From the NCBI RefSeq assembly GCF_033542235.1, contig NZ_JAWRCU010000022.1:18491-82490 (forward strand): a stretch of DNA of 64,000 nt, written 5' to 3'. Positions 18,619 to 27,810 of this stretch are shown piece after piece. Source of the DNA: JAWRCU01 sp033542235. Lineage in GTDB: Bacteria > Pseudomonadota > Alphaproteobacteria > Rhizobiales > Rhizobiaceae. Made by a program: the position numbers and the translations under genes. How positions within the stretch are numbered: position 1 is the stretch's first letter; every line of letters begins with the position of its first letter. Under the pieces are notes generated by a model, which was given only the letters and a program-made list of their open reading frames with translations, had not been told where the DNA came from and searched no databases.

Positions 18619-19797
18619 TCAGGCATCGGCGTCGATGACGGCCAGCGCCGCCTCAATGCCCTTAGCAACCGCAAGCTTCTGGCCGGCCGCGTTCATGGCG
18701 CCGCCGAGCGCCGTCAGCGCCGCGATCGCATAGATAGGTTGCGCGGTAGGCCCCATGTGGCCGATACGCGTCAGCCTGCCCAGGGTCTCGCCGCGGCCGG
18801 ACGAAAACACCACGCCGTAACGGGCTCGGGCGGCTGCCCGAAGCGCCTTCTCATCGACGCCGTCCGGCGTGCGCACGGCCGTGGTGCTGGGCGAGGCGAT
18901 TGCATCGCTGGCGGCCCAGATCGACAGGCCCATGGCGACGACGCCGGCACGCATCGCTTTGGCCGTAAGCGCATGGCGCGCCCATACAGCATCAGGACCC
19001 TCGTTGAGATAGAGGTCCAGCGCCACATCGAGGCCGTTCACCTCGGCGACCGAAGGCGTGAAGGGAAACGGCTTCTCGCGCGACCAGGCATCTTCCCAAT
19101 CGACGATGCTCAGCATCGAGGCGCGCGGTGCCGCCTTGTTGGCCTTCATCTTGGCCCAGCCCCGTTTGCTGATGCCCATGAGCGTCAGCGCCGGCGGCGC
19201 GCCCAGGCATTTGCCGGGGCCGGTCACGTAGATATCGGCTTTGCAGTCCTCGGGATGTGTCTTCATGCCGCCGAAGGAGGAAACCGCATCGACGATCAGG
19301 TAGCCGCCGTGCGCCGAAACCAGCGCGCCGATTTCGTCGATCGGATTGATGGTGCCCGACGGTGTATCGTGATGGCAGACGGAGACGACTGTGATTTCAG
19401 GGTGCGCCTTCAGCATGTCGGCGACGGCCTGCGGATCGATCGCTTCGTTGTAGGGCACTTCGATTTCGAGCAGATTCGGCGAATAGCGTTTCGCCCAGTA
19501 GCCGAACCCCTTGCCGTAGACACCCGAGGCAAGGTTGAGCACGACATCGTCGGACGTGATCAGCGATGCCGCCGCCGCCTCGAGGCCGAGCACCGGCTCG
19601 CCATGCAGGATGAGCGGCTTGTTGGGAAGCCGCATCGCCTTCTGCGCTTTGTCGACGACCTTTTCGTAGACGAGCTGGAATGCCGGGTCGTAGTCGTAGA
19701 GCACGGTGCGGCCGAGGCCGCGCAGCACTTCGGCATAGGCGTTGACCGGCCCCGCAGTCAGGGTGAGGACCGGATCGGCATGTTCGGAATAGCGCAT
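18619..19797 (-). CDS. ppat: Pyridoxamine-pyruvate transaminase
   Basis: A 392-residue class V (fold type I) aminotransferase that converts pyridoxamine plus pyruvate into pyridoxal plus L-alanine. Unlike ordinary transaminases it uses pyridoxal as substrate rather than as bound PLP. The active-site lysine is Lys196 in TGPGKCLGAPP, and a glutamate in HGEPV fills the place of the phosphate-binding site. The sequence closely resembles the M. loti enzyme of known structure along its whole length (for example ASGVYGKGFGYWAKRYSP, VDAVSSFGGMKTHPEDCKAD). It lies between the lactonase and dehydrogenase genes. Confidence 0.95.
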   Translation of the reverse strand: MRYSEHADPVLTLTAGPVNAYAEVLRGLGRTVLYDYDPAFQLVYEKVVDKAQKAMRLPNKPLILHGEPVLGLEAAAASLITSDDVVLNLASGVYGKGFGYWAKRYSPNLLEIEVPYNEAIDPQAVADMLKAHPEITVVSVCHHDTPSGTINPIDEIGALVSAHGGYLIVDAVSSFGGMKTHPEDCKADIYVTGPGKCLGAPPALTLMGISKRGWAKMKANKAAPRASMLSIVDWEDAWSREKPFPFTPSVAEVNGLDVALDLYLNEGPDAVWARHALTAKAMRAGVVAMGLSIWAASDAIASPSTTAVRTPDGVDEKALRAAARARYGVVFSSGRGETLGRLTRIGHMGPTAQPIYAIAALTALGGAMNAAGQKLAVAKGIEAALAVIDADA

Positions 19798-19823
19798 GGG
19801 AGTGGTCTCCGGATTGGCGGCGT

Positions 19824-20630
19824 TCAGCCGTAAAACTGGGTGCCGGTCTTGTAGGTCTTGAAGTTTTCCATGTCGTGCGAGTACATCAGCTCGGCGCCGT
19901 GATCCTCGGCCAGCTTCTTCACCTTGCGCATCGAATTGACGCCCGCGACCGGGTCGATATGGAAGGCCGCCTGGCAGAGCGTTTCCAGGCTCTTCTGCGT
20001 GTAGGCGGCGTCAATGGTGAACATGATCGGCTTGCGCTTGGGAAACTCGACCAGCAGGCTGTAATGGCCGATCGAGTGGCCAGGCGTCGAGATCAGCTTC
20101 ACACCCTTGGCCAAATCGACATCGTCCTCGATGCCCTCGAAGGTCGAATTCGCCCGCGTCGTGCCCTCCAGTAGCTGTGCGGTGGCGCCACGGGCTTCCG
20201 CTGCCTCAGCCGAGAAGCTGAGGTCCGAATAGCCGAGATGTTCGAAAGGCTGCGGATTGCAGGCCTGCGGCACCTCGGAGCGGTGGCAGATCTTCTTGGC
20301 GTGCGGAAAATACTTATTGCCGCCGCAATGGTCGAAATGGAAGTGCGAGTTGACGACGACGTCGATGTCCTTCGGTTCGAGCCCGAGGAGGCCAAGCGCG
20401 CCGGGAATGGTCTGATGCTTCGCCTGGATCGGCTTCTCGAAGGGCAACACCTTCATGACGTGGTCGTAGTCGTAGCCGGTGTCGATGAGGAACCGGCCCT
20501 CGGCATGCTCGATCAGGATCGAATAGACGGGAAAGCGCACTTCTCCACCGGGGCCGCGATTCCAGAACACATGATAGCCGTCGAGAACGAGCGAGCCGCC
20601 GTCGAGCAGGTAGACCTTGGTATCCGACAC
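19824..20630 (-). CDS. 4-Pyridoxolactonase
   Basis: A 268-residue zinc hydrolase of the metallo-beta-lactamase fold. The metal site HFHFDH has His96, His98, Asp100 and His101, with further ligands in STPGHSIGHYS and the Asp of TIDAAY. The length equals that of the characterised M. loti enzyme, which hydrolyses 4-pyridoxolactone to 4-pyridoxic acid. It sits directly between the ABC permease genes and the transaminase gene in one transcription unit. Confidence 0.94.
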   Translation of the reverse strand: MSDTKVYLLDGGSLVLDGYHVFWNRGPGGEVRFPVYSILIEHAEGRFLIDTGYDYDHVMKVLPFEKPIQAKHQTIPGALGLLGLEPKDIDVVVNSHFHFDHCGGNKYFPHAKKICHRSEVPQACNPQPFEHLGYSDLSFSAEAAEARGATAQLLEGTTRANSTFEGIEDDVDLAKGVKLISTPGHSIGHYSLLVEFPKRKPIMFTIDAAYTQKSLETLCQAAFHIDPVAGVNSMRKVKKLAEDHGAELMYSHDMENFKTYKTGTQFYG

Positions 20631-20675
20631 TGTTGCCTCCTATTTTTGCGCGGCTCCCGTCCGCGCGTCCGGTTT

Positions 20676-21611
20676 TCAGCGCGCGCCGCGCTCGTATGGA
20701 ATGCCGAGTGCGGCGGGCAGGCTGGCGCGCCTCCCGAACAGCACCAGCATGATCATCACCGCCAGGAACGGCAGCATCTGGATGATGTCGGTCGGAATGT
20801 TGATGCCCGCCACCTGCATGGCCGTAGTCAGCGACAGGCACACGCCGAACAGAAGGGCACCAAATAGCACCCAGATTGGCTGTCCCCGCGCCAGCATGGC
20901 CAGCACGATGCCGAGGAAGCCGGCGCCGTTGGTGATGAAGGGAATGAAAAGGCCCGCTCCGACATTGGCGAGGTAGGCGCCGCCTAGCCCGGCCAGCGCG
21001 CCGGTCGACAGCACCGCGATGGTGCGTGTCCTGATGACGTCGATACCCGCGACATCAAGCGCGGCCGGCTTGTCGCCGGCGGCCTGCAGGTTGAGGCCGA
21101 GCTGCGTGCGCCGGTAGAGATAGCTCATGGCGAAAACCAGTGCGACCGCCAGATAGACGATCAGGTGATGCTTGAAGAAGGCCGGCCCGATGACGGGAAT
21201 GTCCGATAGCAACGGAATGATGGTCGCGTCCGCCGCCGGCAGGCGGGGATAGCTGCGCGAAAACTGGAAATGATGGAGCAGCGCCGTCAGGCCTTCCAGC
21301 CCGAGCGTCAGCGCGATGCCGATGACGATCTGGTTCAGCCCGATGCGCACGCAAAGCAGCGCCATGATCAGCGCCACCGCCATGCCGCCCGCGGCGCCGG
21401 TGAGGAAGCCGAGCCAAAGCGACCCCGAATAAAAGGAGCCGACGAAACCGAGATAGGCGCCGGCCAGCATCATGCCTTCGATGCCGATGTTGAGCACGCC
21501 AGCCTTTTCCGACATCTGCTCGCCGAGCCCGGCAAGCAGCAGCGGGATGGCCGCGGTGACCGCACCGAACAGCAGCGCGCTAAGAAAAACCTCGCTGAAG
21601 AGCCCGGTCAT
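20676..21611 (-). CDS. ABC transporter permease, BMP/nucleoside-type, subunit 2
   Basis: A 311-residue inner-membrane permease of the BPD_transp_2 family (branched-chain amino acid/ribose/nucleoside class). About eight to ten helices are predicted by eye. The conserved block AAIPLLLAGLGEQMSEKAGVLNIGIEGMML at the start and the EAA-like stretch (GLNLQAAGDKPAALDVAGIDV) are typical. It pairs with the permease encoded just upstream (3-bp gap) and with the double ATPase. The operon position next to the lactonase and transaminase suggests transport of a B6 vitamer. Confidence 0.92.
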   Translation of the reverse strand: MTGLFSEVFLSALLFGAVTAAIPLLLAGLGEQMSEKAGVLNIGIEGMMLAGAYLGFVGSFYSGSLWLGFLTGAAGGMAVALIMALLCVRIGLNQIVIGIALTLGLEGLTALLHHFQFSRSYPRLPAADATIIPLLSDIPVIGPAFFKHHLIVYLAVALVFAMSYLYRRTQLGLNLQAAGDKPAALDVAGIDVIRTRTIAVLSTGALAGLGGAYLANVGAGLFIPFITNGAGFLGIVLAMLARGQPIWVLFGALLFGVCLSLTTAMQVAGINIPTDIIQMLPFLAVMIMLVLFGRRASLPAALGIPYERGAR

Positions 21612-21614
21612 GTC

Positions 21615-22712
21615 TCAGGCCTTTCTCGACTGGTTGTAGCGGTGGTCGACATATTCGGCCAGAGCGAGCACGATCAGCACGATGGAGACCAGCACCAGCG
21701 TGAAATGATTGGGCACGCCAAGTCTGCGCGCAGCGCTTTCCCCGCCGATCGACAGTACTGAAAGCAGGAACACGAAGCCTATCGCGGCAAAGCCGTTCAG
21801 GCGGGCAAGGAACACCGCGGGAATGACCGCCAGCCCATAGGCGGGGTTCCAGTCGGCGCGGACATTGCCCTGCACGCCGATGATGTCGACGGCTCCGGCA
21901 AGGCCCGCGAGGCCTGCCGAAATGGCGAAGACGGCTATGGTCAGGCCGGGCACACCCAGCCCGGCATGGACCGCCGCGCGCGGATTGGCGCCGACAATCC
22001 TCAGCTTCAGCCCGAACGCCGTGCGCGTCATCACCAGATGAACGATGATGATCGCGGCCAGGCCGAGCAGCAGGCCGCTGGTGATGGTCGTGTCGAACAG
22101 CCGCGGCAACCTGTCTTCCACGGGCAAGGTGCGGGTCTGCGGCACGGTCGTGCCGGGATCGCGGAACACCAGCTTGACCAGCACATTGGCGAGCGAAGTG
22201 CCGAGGAACGTCATCATCAAGGTGGTGATGATCTCGTTGACGCCCTGATAGGCGCGCAGCAGCGCCGGCACCAGCGACCAGATCATGGCCACCGCCATCG
22301 CGATCAGGAACGAGCAGACCAGCGCCAGCGAGGCGGGCATGATCTGCACCAGCACGGGCGCGCTGGCGGCGGCTGTCACCGCCCCAAGCAGGAACTGGCC
22401 ATCGCCGCCCAGATTCCACATGCCTGCGCGGAAGGCCACGATCAGCCCTGCCGCGAGGAACAGCAGCGGCGCCATGCGCGTCAGCGTCTGCTGTATGCCG
22501 AGCGGCGAGAACAGCCCTTTCTCCAGCACGTAGCCGTAATAGGCGAGCGGGTCGACGCCAACCGCAAGCAGGATGCAGCCGGCGATGACGAGGGCGACGA
22601 GGATCGGGCCAAGGGTCATCAGCAGCCGGCGCAGTATGTCACGTCGCGTCGCGGCGCTGCTCGTGGCGTCGAGAGAGGTTGCGCTGACGGTGGGTGCGGT
22701 ATCGATGCTCAT
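21615..22712 (-). CDS. ABC transporter permease, BMP/nucleoside-type, subunit 1
   Basis: A 365-residue partner permease of the BPD_transp_2 family. I start it at 22712 (MSIDTAPTV) because that ATG overlaps the stop of the ATPase gene (ATGA); a longer upstream frame adds only an Arg/His-rich tail. Motifs include RAGMWNLGGDGQFLLG, VNEIITTLMM and LKLRIVGANPRAAVHAGL. It follows the family pattern of the longer of the two permeases in nucleoside-type importers such as YufP. Confidence 0.92.
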   Translation of the reverse strand: MSIDTAPTVSATSLDATSSAATRRDILRRLLMTLGPILVALVIAGCILLAVGVDPLAYYGYVLEKGLFSPLGIQQTLTRMAPLLFLAAGLIVAFRAGMWNLGGDGQFLLGAVTAAASAPVLVQIMPASLALVCSFLIAMAVAMIWSLVPALLRAYQGVNEIITTLMMTFLGTSLANVLVKLVFRDPGTTVPQTRTLPVEDRLPRLFDTTITSGLLLGLAAIIIVHLVMTRTAFGLKLRIVGANPRAAVHAGLGVPGLTIAVFAISAGLAGLAGAVDIIGVQGNVRADWNPAYGLAVIPAVFLARLNGFAAIGFVFLLSVLSIGGESAARRLGVPNHFTLVLVSIVLIVLALAEYVDHRYNQSRKA

Positions 22713-24277
22713 GCGGCAAGTCCGATCATCAGGCGACCGACCTTGGTGCGGGCGTCGTCTGCATTCGCGACGGTTCCGACAAGCGATCCGTTGGCGATGA
22801 CGGCAATGCGGTGGCACATGCTGAGCAACTCCTCGAGGTCGGTGGAGATCAGCAGCACGGCCAGCCCGCGCGCCGCCGTGTCGCGGATGCGCTGGCGTGA
22901 GGCAAGCGTGTTGGCGAGGTCGAGCCCATAGGTCGGCTTGTTGAAGATCACCACCCTGGCGCCTTCGGCCAGCTCGCGCGCCAGAAGCACCTTCTGGATG
23001 TTGCCTCCCGAAAGACGCGCGACGGGCGTCTTCAGGCTTGGCGTGCGCACATCGTATTCGCGCACGAGCTCGCTTGCGCGCCTGTCGATTTCGGCGCGCT
23101 GCTCGACGCCGCCGCGCCAGAAGGGCGCGGCGCCGACCTGCTTGAGGAAGAAGTTGATGGAAACGGGGAACGTGCCGACCGTGCCTTCGCCGAGCCGGTC
23201 GTCGGTCAGGTAGCGAAGGCCGCGTTGGCGGCGTTCGCCGACGCTCAAGGCTTCGATCGCGGTGTCTTCCAGCCGCACCGAGCCGCGGGTTGCCGTGCGT
23301 TGGCCCGCCAAGGCCTCGGCCAGCTGCTTCTGGCCGTTGCCGTCAATGCCCGCAATGCCGAGTATCTCGCCCGGACGAATGTCGAACGAGATCGACGACA
23401 GGCCAGGCGCGTTGTCGGTCGGCGCCACCGCCAGGTCGACAACCCTGAGCAGCGGCGCTGCTTCGGCATGGACCGCGCGGATGGGACGTTCGACCGCTTC
23501 GGGATCGCCCTTCTGCCGACCGAACATCAGTTCCACGATCTCCGAGATGATCTCCTGCTCGCCGAGCCCGCGAAACCGTTCTGGTGGAATTTCACCCACC
23601 TTGCGGCCGAGCTTGAGCACCGAGATGCGGTCTCCGAAGGCCGCGGCTTCCTTGAGCTTGTGGGTGATGAAAACGATCGCCAGTCCCTGCTCGACGAGGC
23701 GGCGCATCAGCGCGCCAAGCTCCTCGATGCCCTTCGGCGTCAGCATCGACGTGGACTCGTCAAGGATCAGCAAGCGGCTGTTGCGCACCATGGCGCGCAG
23801 GATCTCGACCTGCTGCTGCTCGCCGAGCGAAAGTTCCGAAACCTTGGCATGCAGCTTCACCGTGATGCCGAGGCTGCTGGTGATGCTGGCGACGCGGGCC
23901 TCGAGTTCCTCGGTCTTGGGCCGCTGCCACCAAGGCCCGCCCAGGAGCAGGTTCTCGGCTACCGTCAGGGTAGGCACCAGCATCATATGCTGGAACACGG
24001 TCCCGATGCCGAGCGCCAGCGCATGACCGGGCGATGTGATCTGCGTCGGCTTGCCGTCGACCAGTATACGTCCCTCATCCGGCTGCTGCAGGCCTGACAG
24101 CATGCCGATCAAAGTGGATTTTCCCGCGCCGTTTTCGCCGAGCAGCACATGCACCTCGCCAGGGCGGATCGACAGGTCGATGCTGTCGTTGGCGACGATG
24201 CCGGGAAAGCGTTTGGTCACGCCTTCAAGCGCGACGATGTCGCGCCTGTCGGCGGGCGATGAAGAAAGATTGCTCAT
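22709..24277 (-). CDS. ABC transporter ATP-binding protein, BMP/nucleoside-type
   Basis: This cytoplasmic ATPase has 522 residues in two domains, of the sugar/nucleoside class (RbsA/YufO-like). Domain 1 has Walker A GENGAGKST, the signature LSLGEQQQVEI (a family variant of LSGGQ) and Walker B LLILDES. Domain 2 has a degenerate Walker A (GIDGNGQKQ), LSGGNIQK and VVIFNKPTYGLD, as is usual for the second half in this class. The start at 24277 (MSNLSSSPADR) is preferred to a GTG 21 bp upstream. A stem-loop separates it from the binding-protein gene. Confidence 0.92.
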   Translation of the reverse strand: MSNLSSSPADRRDIVALEGVTKRFPGIVANDSIDLSIRPGEVHVLLGENGAGKSTLIGMLSGLQQPDEGRILVDGKPTQITSPGHALALGIGTVFQHMMLVPTLTVAENLLLGGPWWQRPKTEELEARVASITSSLGITVKLHAKVSELSLGEQQQVEILRAMVRNSRLLILDESTSMLTPKGIEELGALMRRLVEQGLAIVFITHKLKEAAAFGDRISVLKLGRKVGEIPPERFRGLGEQEIISEIVELMFGRQKGDPEAVERPIRAVHAEAAPLLRVVDLAVAPTDNAPGLSSISFDIRPGEILGIAGIDGNGQKQLAEALAGQRTATRGSVRLEDTAIEALSVGERRQRGLRYLTDDRLGEGTVGTFPVSINFFLKQVGAAPFWRGGVEQRAEIDRRASELVREYDVRTPSLKTPVARLSGGNIQKVLLARELAEGARVVIFNKPTYGLDLANTLASRQRIRDTAARGLAVLLISTDLEELLSMCHRIAVIANGSLVGTVANADDARTKVGRLMIGLAA

Positions 24278-24309
24278 GACAGCCCAGCACTGGAACACAG
24301 ATATCGTCC

Positions 24310-24334
24310 GGAAGGGCGAACAGATCGCCCTTCC
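24310..24334 (-). other. Stem-loop between binding-protein and ATPase genes
   Basis: A 10-bp perfect inverted repeat, GGAAGGGCGA and TCGCCCTTCC, with a 5-base loop. It lies between the stop of the binding-protein gene and the ATPase start, inside one operon. No T-run follows, so it is more likely an RNA processing or stability element that raises binding-protein yield than a full terminator. Confidence 0.6.
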
Positions 24335-24355
24335 TTCAGTCGACTTTGGGTCGCC

Positions 24356-25384
24356 TTACTGGGCGACACTCGTCATCAGCGCCCTGACGGCGGCCGCGTC
24401 ATAGACCGGATCGACCTTGATCTTGCCGGAAATGATGTCTTCGCGCACTGCCTGGATTTCGGACCAGACCTTGTCCGGAATGGCGGCAGTCTTCAGCAGC
24501 TTCACCGAATCGTCCTTGAGACCGATCGCATAGTGCTTGGTGCCGAAGGTATCGGCCTTCAGGTCGGCGATCATCGCCGCGTAGACCGGCTCGATGTTCC
24601 ACACCACCGACGACAGCAGGAAGCCCTTATCGATCGGCGACTTATCGCCGATGACGTCGATGAAATAGACCTTGCCGCCATCCGCGGCCTTGGTCGTTTC
24701 GACCGCCTGCAGCATGCCGAAACTGGAACCGTTGCCCTGGCCGAAGATGATGTCGGCGCCTGAGGCGATCACGCTTTCGGTGACGCGCTTGCCGCCGGCC
24801 GCATCGCTATAAGCGGCCGGGCCGATCACCGCGTAGGTGATCTTGACGTCCGGGTTCTCAGCCTTCACGCCCTGAGCGAATGCCGCCGACTGCGAGTTCC
24901 ATGACGGAGGTTCGCCCGACACGACGATGCCCACCGACTTCGAGCGCGACATCTTGGCGGCAAGATGGCCGGCAAGATAGGCGCCCTGGTGACCGCTCAG
25001 CGTGTAGTCGGCGACGAGACCCTTCTCCAGGCCGTTCGGCGTATCGACGATCGCCACCGGAACCTTCAGCTCCTTGGCGATTTCAGGCGCCGAGGTGTTA
25101 TAGCCGCTGGCATGCGCGATCAGCAGGCTGGCGCCGTCGGAGGCGAGTTCCCGCAGGGTGGGGCGAACGTCGCCATAGCCGAGGCCCTGGGCCACGACCA
25201 CTTCGACGCCGGCGGCCTTGCTGGCCGCCTTGGCGGCGTCGATACCTTGCTGGTTCCAGCCGTAGTCTGTGCCTTCCTCTGGCGTCAGGATGGCGATCGA
25301 CTTGACTTCGCCAGCAAGCGCGCTGCCGAGCAAGACGCCGCTCAAGATAACTGTACTTACACTGCTCTTCAGAAGCTTTAACAT
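24356..25384 (-). CDS. BMP family ABC substrate-binding protein (candidate B6 vitamer binder)
   Basis: A 342-residue periplasmic protein with a Sec signal peptide (MLKLLKSSVSTVILSGVLLGSALA). The mature region has the basic-membrane-protein (BMP/PnrA-like) fold, recognised from ILTPEEGTDYGWNQQGIDAA, the aromatic-gly pattern around SGHQGAYLAGHLAAKMS, and ADIIFGQGNGSSFG. BMP proteins usually bind nucleosides; some bind other small ring compounds. As the first gene of an operon that ends in B6 degradation enzymes, a pyridoxine or pyridoxamine ligand is inferred, not shown. Confidence 0.92.
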   Translation of the reverse strand: MLKLLKSSVSTVILSGVLLGSALAGEVKSIAILTPEEGTDYGWNQQGIDAAKAASKAAGVEVVVAQGLGYGDVRPTLRELASDGASLLIAHASGYNTSAPEIAKELKVPVAIVDTPNGLEKGLVADYTLSGHQGAYLAGHLAAKMSRSKSVGIVVSGEPPSWNSQSAAFAQGVKAENPDVKITYAVIGPAAYSDAAGGKRVTESVIASGADIIFGQGNGSSFGMLQAVETTKAADGGKVYFIDVIGDKSPIDKGFLLSSVVWNIEPVYAAMIADLKADTFGTKHYAIGLKDDSVKLLKTAAIPDKVWSEIQAVREDIISGKIKVDPVYDAAAVRALMTSVAQ

Positions 25385-25483
25385 GTCACCCTCACTGGTT
25401 GAACTTCCAAGTAATATTCTTGTTGTTATTGCGCAAAAGCGGGATAGACTGCCTGATCAAAATAAGCATGGAGTTCAGGCAAA

Positions 25484-25909
25484 GTGAAAATCCGTTATGC
25501 CCTCCCGGTGGTTGTGGCGTTCACGTCCCTCGCCAATGCGGTTGAGTTGCACCATGTGATTGTCCGGAAGGGCACTGATGGGCTCGACATGGTGCCGCTG
25601 ACGATTTCGAATGCGGGCAAGGAAGGCGTCTCCTGCAACGCCGACTTCGCCCACTGGTATTCGGCCGGGATCGCGGCGGTGGAGCCGGGCAAGAGCGCCC
25701 GCGTCGAATTGTGGTTCGACCCCAAGACCGGCACCTTCACTATTCTCAACGACAAGCGAGAGAACCTGCCGATCGAGCGGCTATGGTGCGGCCTTTCGGG
25801 CCATTCATACGCGACCCGCGTGCAGATCACCCTCGACCGCGCCGACGCGGCCAAGGGAGCGCGCGCCGTGTCCTGCGGCGTGGAGCATGACAAGCTCGCG
25901 TGCCGGTAG
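25484..25909 (+). CDS. Small secreted protein, unknown family
   Basis: A 141-residue protein with GTG start (GGAG 10 bases upstream) and a short signal peptide ending around ANA. The mature domain has four cysteines (SCNAD, LWCGLSG, SCGVEHDKLAC) and looks beta-rich, so disulfide bonding in the periplasm is likely. It is transcribed opposite to the surrounding ABC operons: divergent from the BMP binding protein and convergent with the NMT1-type binding protein. No domain was recognised and a role in B6 metabolism is not implied by strand or sequence. Confidence 0.75.
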   Translation: MKIRYALPVVVAFTSLANAVELHHVIVRKGTDGLDMVPLTISNAGKEGVSCNADFAHWYSAGIAAVEPGKSARVELWFDPKTGTFTILNDKRENLPIERLWCGLSGHSYATRVQITLDRADAAKGARAVSCGVEHDKLACR

Positions 25910-25946
25910 GCGCCCATCGGTCCGTCAGCCCGCGGCATGGCGCGCC

Positions 25947-26957
25947 CTATTCCTTCGCCAGGAACTTGTCGGTGAAGACGTCGTCCGCCGGCAGGGCCGT
26001 TTTGAGCACGCCCTGATCGGCGAGCGTCTTCAGCGTTTCCTCCCACTGCGTCTTCGTCATCCAGCCGAGACCGTGCTCCTTGGTGTCGGAGCTGGTGAAG
26101 GTCGAGCCGATATCGGCGTTGATCTGCGCCAGCAGAACGTCCTTCTTGTCCGCATAGCCCGGAGCCGCCTTGGCCGTGATCTCGGCCGCCTCTTCCGGAT
26201 GGGCGACGACATAGTCGAAGGCTTCCCGGTAGGCTTTGACGAAGCGGGCGACGACATCCGGCTTGTCCTTGATCATCTTCTCCGAGGTGAACAGGCCGGA
26301 GCCGTAGGCCTTCCAGCCATGGTCCGCGCCCATCATGATGCTGAGCGAGCCGGGACCGCCCGCCTTGGCCTCCAGTTCGGGAACCTCGGCGTCGACATAG
26401 CCGACAACCGTCTGCACCCGCCCCAGAAGCAGATAGCTCTCATAGGGGGGTGAGACGCTGTTCAGCGTCATGTCCTTCTCGGTCAGGCCATTGGCCGCCA
26501 GGAAACCCTTGAAGAAGATGTAGGTCGAACCGGCCGGATGAATGCCGATGGTGAGGCCCTTGAGGTCGGCCGGCTTGGTGAGCTTCACAGTCTTGGCCAG
26601 CGAGATGATGGCCAGCGGCGAGTGCTGATTGACTGCGGCGACCGCGACGACCGGTACATTCTGCGACCGGGCAACGGCGAGCGTGGGCAGATCGCCGAAG
26701 CCGAAATCCGCGTTCTCATTGCCGACCAGGCGCATAGCATCGGGTGAGCCCGAGCCCTTGCGGATCTCCGCGACATCGATGTCGTTCTTGGCGAAGAAGC
26801 CTTTTTCCTTACCAACGAAGAACATGGCGTGGTTGCCACGCACCACCCAGTCGAGCTGGATGTTGACCTTGTCCGCCGCCAGCGCCCCGCCGGAGAAGCC
26901 AAGCGTGCCGGCAAACGCCGCAAGCGTGGCCACCTTGATGAATGAGCGTCTCAGCAT
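25947..26957 (-). CDS. ABC substrate-binding protein, NMT1/THI5-like
   Basis: A 336-residue periplasmic binding protein with a signal peptide (MLRRSFIKVATLAAFAGTLG). The start at 26957 has AGGAAGG 8 bases upstream. The NMT1/THI5-like fold is shown by INIQ/VNIQLDWVVRGNHAMFFVGKEKGFF-type opening, the pocket segment GSGSPDAMRLVGNENADFGFGD, and GWMTKTQWEE near the end. Characterised relatives bind formylaminopyrimidine (ThiY), and yeast Thi5 itself binds PLP. It is the last gene of the lower-pathway operon, so a pyridine ligand is plausible. Confidence 0.9.
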   Translation of the reverse strand: MLRRSFIKVATLAAFAGTLGFSGGALAADKVNIQLDWVVRGNHAMFFVGKEKGFFAKNDIDVAEIRKGSGSPDAMRLVGNENADFGFGDLPTLAVARSQNVPVVAVAAVNQHSPLAIISLAKTVKLTKPADLKGLTIGIHPAGSTYIFFKGFLAANGLTEKDMTLNSVSPPYESYLLLGRVQTVVGYVDAEVPELEAKAGGPGSLSIMMGADHGWKAYGSGLFTSEKMIKDKPDVVARFVKAYREAFDYVVAHPEEAAEITAKAAPGYADKKDVLLAQINADIGSTFTSSDTKEHGLGWMTKTQWEETLKTLADQGVLKTALPADDVFTDKFLAKE

Positions 26958-26994
26958 TGATTGATCCTTCCTGACGTTGGCTGACCCAGGGAAC

Positions 26995-27810
26995 CTAGGC
27001 GTGGCTGAATTTCGGTGCCCATGGCACGACGATGCGTTCGAGAATCTCGGCTGCGTAGTAGAAGGCGATGCCCAGCACCGAAACGAGGAGCAGCGCCGCG
27101 AATACAAGCGCGGTGTCTAGCTGGGTCGAGGCGAACTGAATGACGTAGCCCAATCCGTCCGAAGCGCCGGCGAATTCGCCGACGATGGCGCCGATCACGC
27201 TCAGCGTGGCGGCTATCTTGGTCCCGGCCATCAGGTTCGGTAGCGAATGCGGAACGCGGATCCTGAACAGGATCTGCGTCGGGCTGGCGCCGACCGAATT
27301 CATGAGCGATAGCAGCGAGCGGTCGACCGCCTGCATTCCCGCCAGCATCGACAATGTCACCGGAAAGAAGGCGATGACCAGGATCAGACCGATCTTGGGC
27401 GCGAGCCCGTAGCCGAACCAAAGGATGAAGATCGGCGCCAGCGCCACCTTGGGCACGTTCTGGAACAGGACCACCAGAGGATAGAGCGCGCGTCCCAGCC
27501 AGTCGAAGCGCACGATGACCAGCGCGATGACGACGCCGACCACGACAGAGACGAGGAAGCCGAACAGGATCTCGCCGGCCGTCACCAGCGTGGCCTGCAT
27601 GAGGGTCCCCCATTGCGCGACAAGCGATTGCGCGATCTGGGATGGAGCAGGGATGATGAAAGCCGATATGGCGAAAATCCGCACCACGGCTTCCCACACC
27701 ACGATCGTGGCCAGCAGGAGGATGACCGCGGGCAGCCAACTGCTGGTCGCCGCGCCCCAACTCGAGGCAAGCCGCGACTCGGAGAGATTGGCGAGGGGTT
27801 GATCGCTCAT
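26995..27810 (-). CDS. ABC transporter permease, NitT/TauT class
   Basis: A 271-residue permease of the BPD_transp_1 family (SsuC/TauC/ThiX-like). About six helices and the EAA loop (LLSLMNSVGASPTQILFRIRVPHSLPNLMAG) near residue 170 are visible. Its start overlaps the ATPase stop by 4 bases and the binding-protein gene follows 37 bp on. Together the three genes form a complete NitT/TauT/thiamine-precursor-type importer inside the B6 operon. Confidence 0.92.
   Translation of the reverse strand: MSDQPLANLSESRLASSWGAATSSWLPAVILLLATIVVWEAVVRIFAISAFIIPAPSQIAQSLVAQWGTLMQATLVTAGEILFGFLVSVVVGVVIALVIVRFDWLGRALYPLVVLFQNVPKVALAPIFILWFGYGLAPKIGLILVIAFFPVTLSMLAGMQAVDRSLLSLMNSVGASPTQILFRIRVPHSLPNLMAGTKIAATLSVIGAIVGEFAGASDGLGYVIQFASTQLDTALVFAALLLVSVLGIAFYYAAEILERIVVPWAPKFSHA

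Noticed and set aside
18532..19833. 433-codon plus-strand frame opposite the transaminase gene
   Set aside because: Antisense shadow of a gene with strong similarity to a characterised enzyme.
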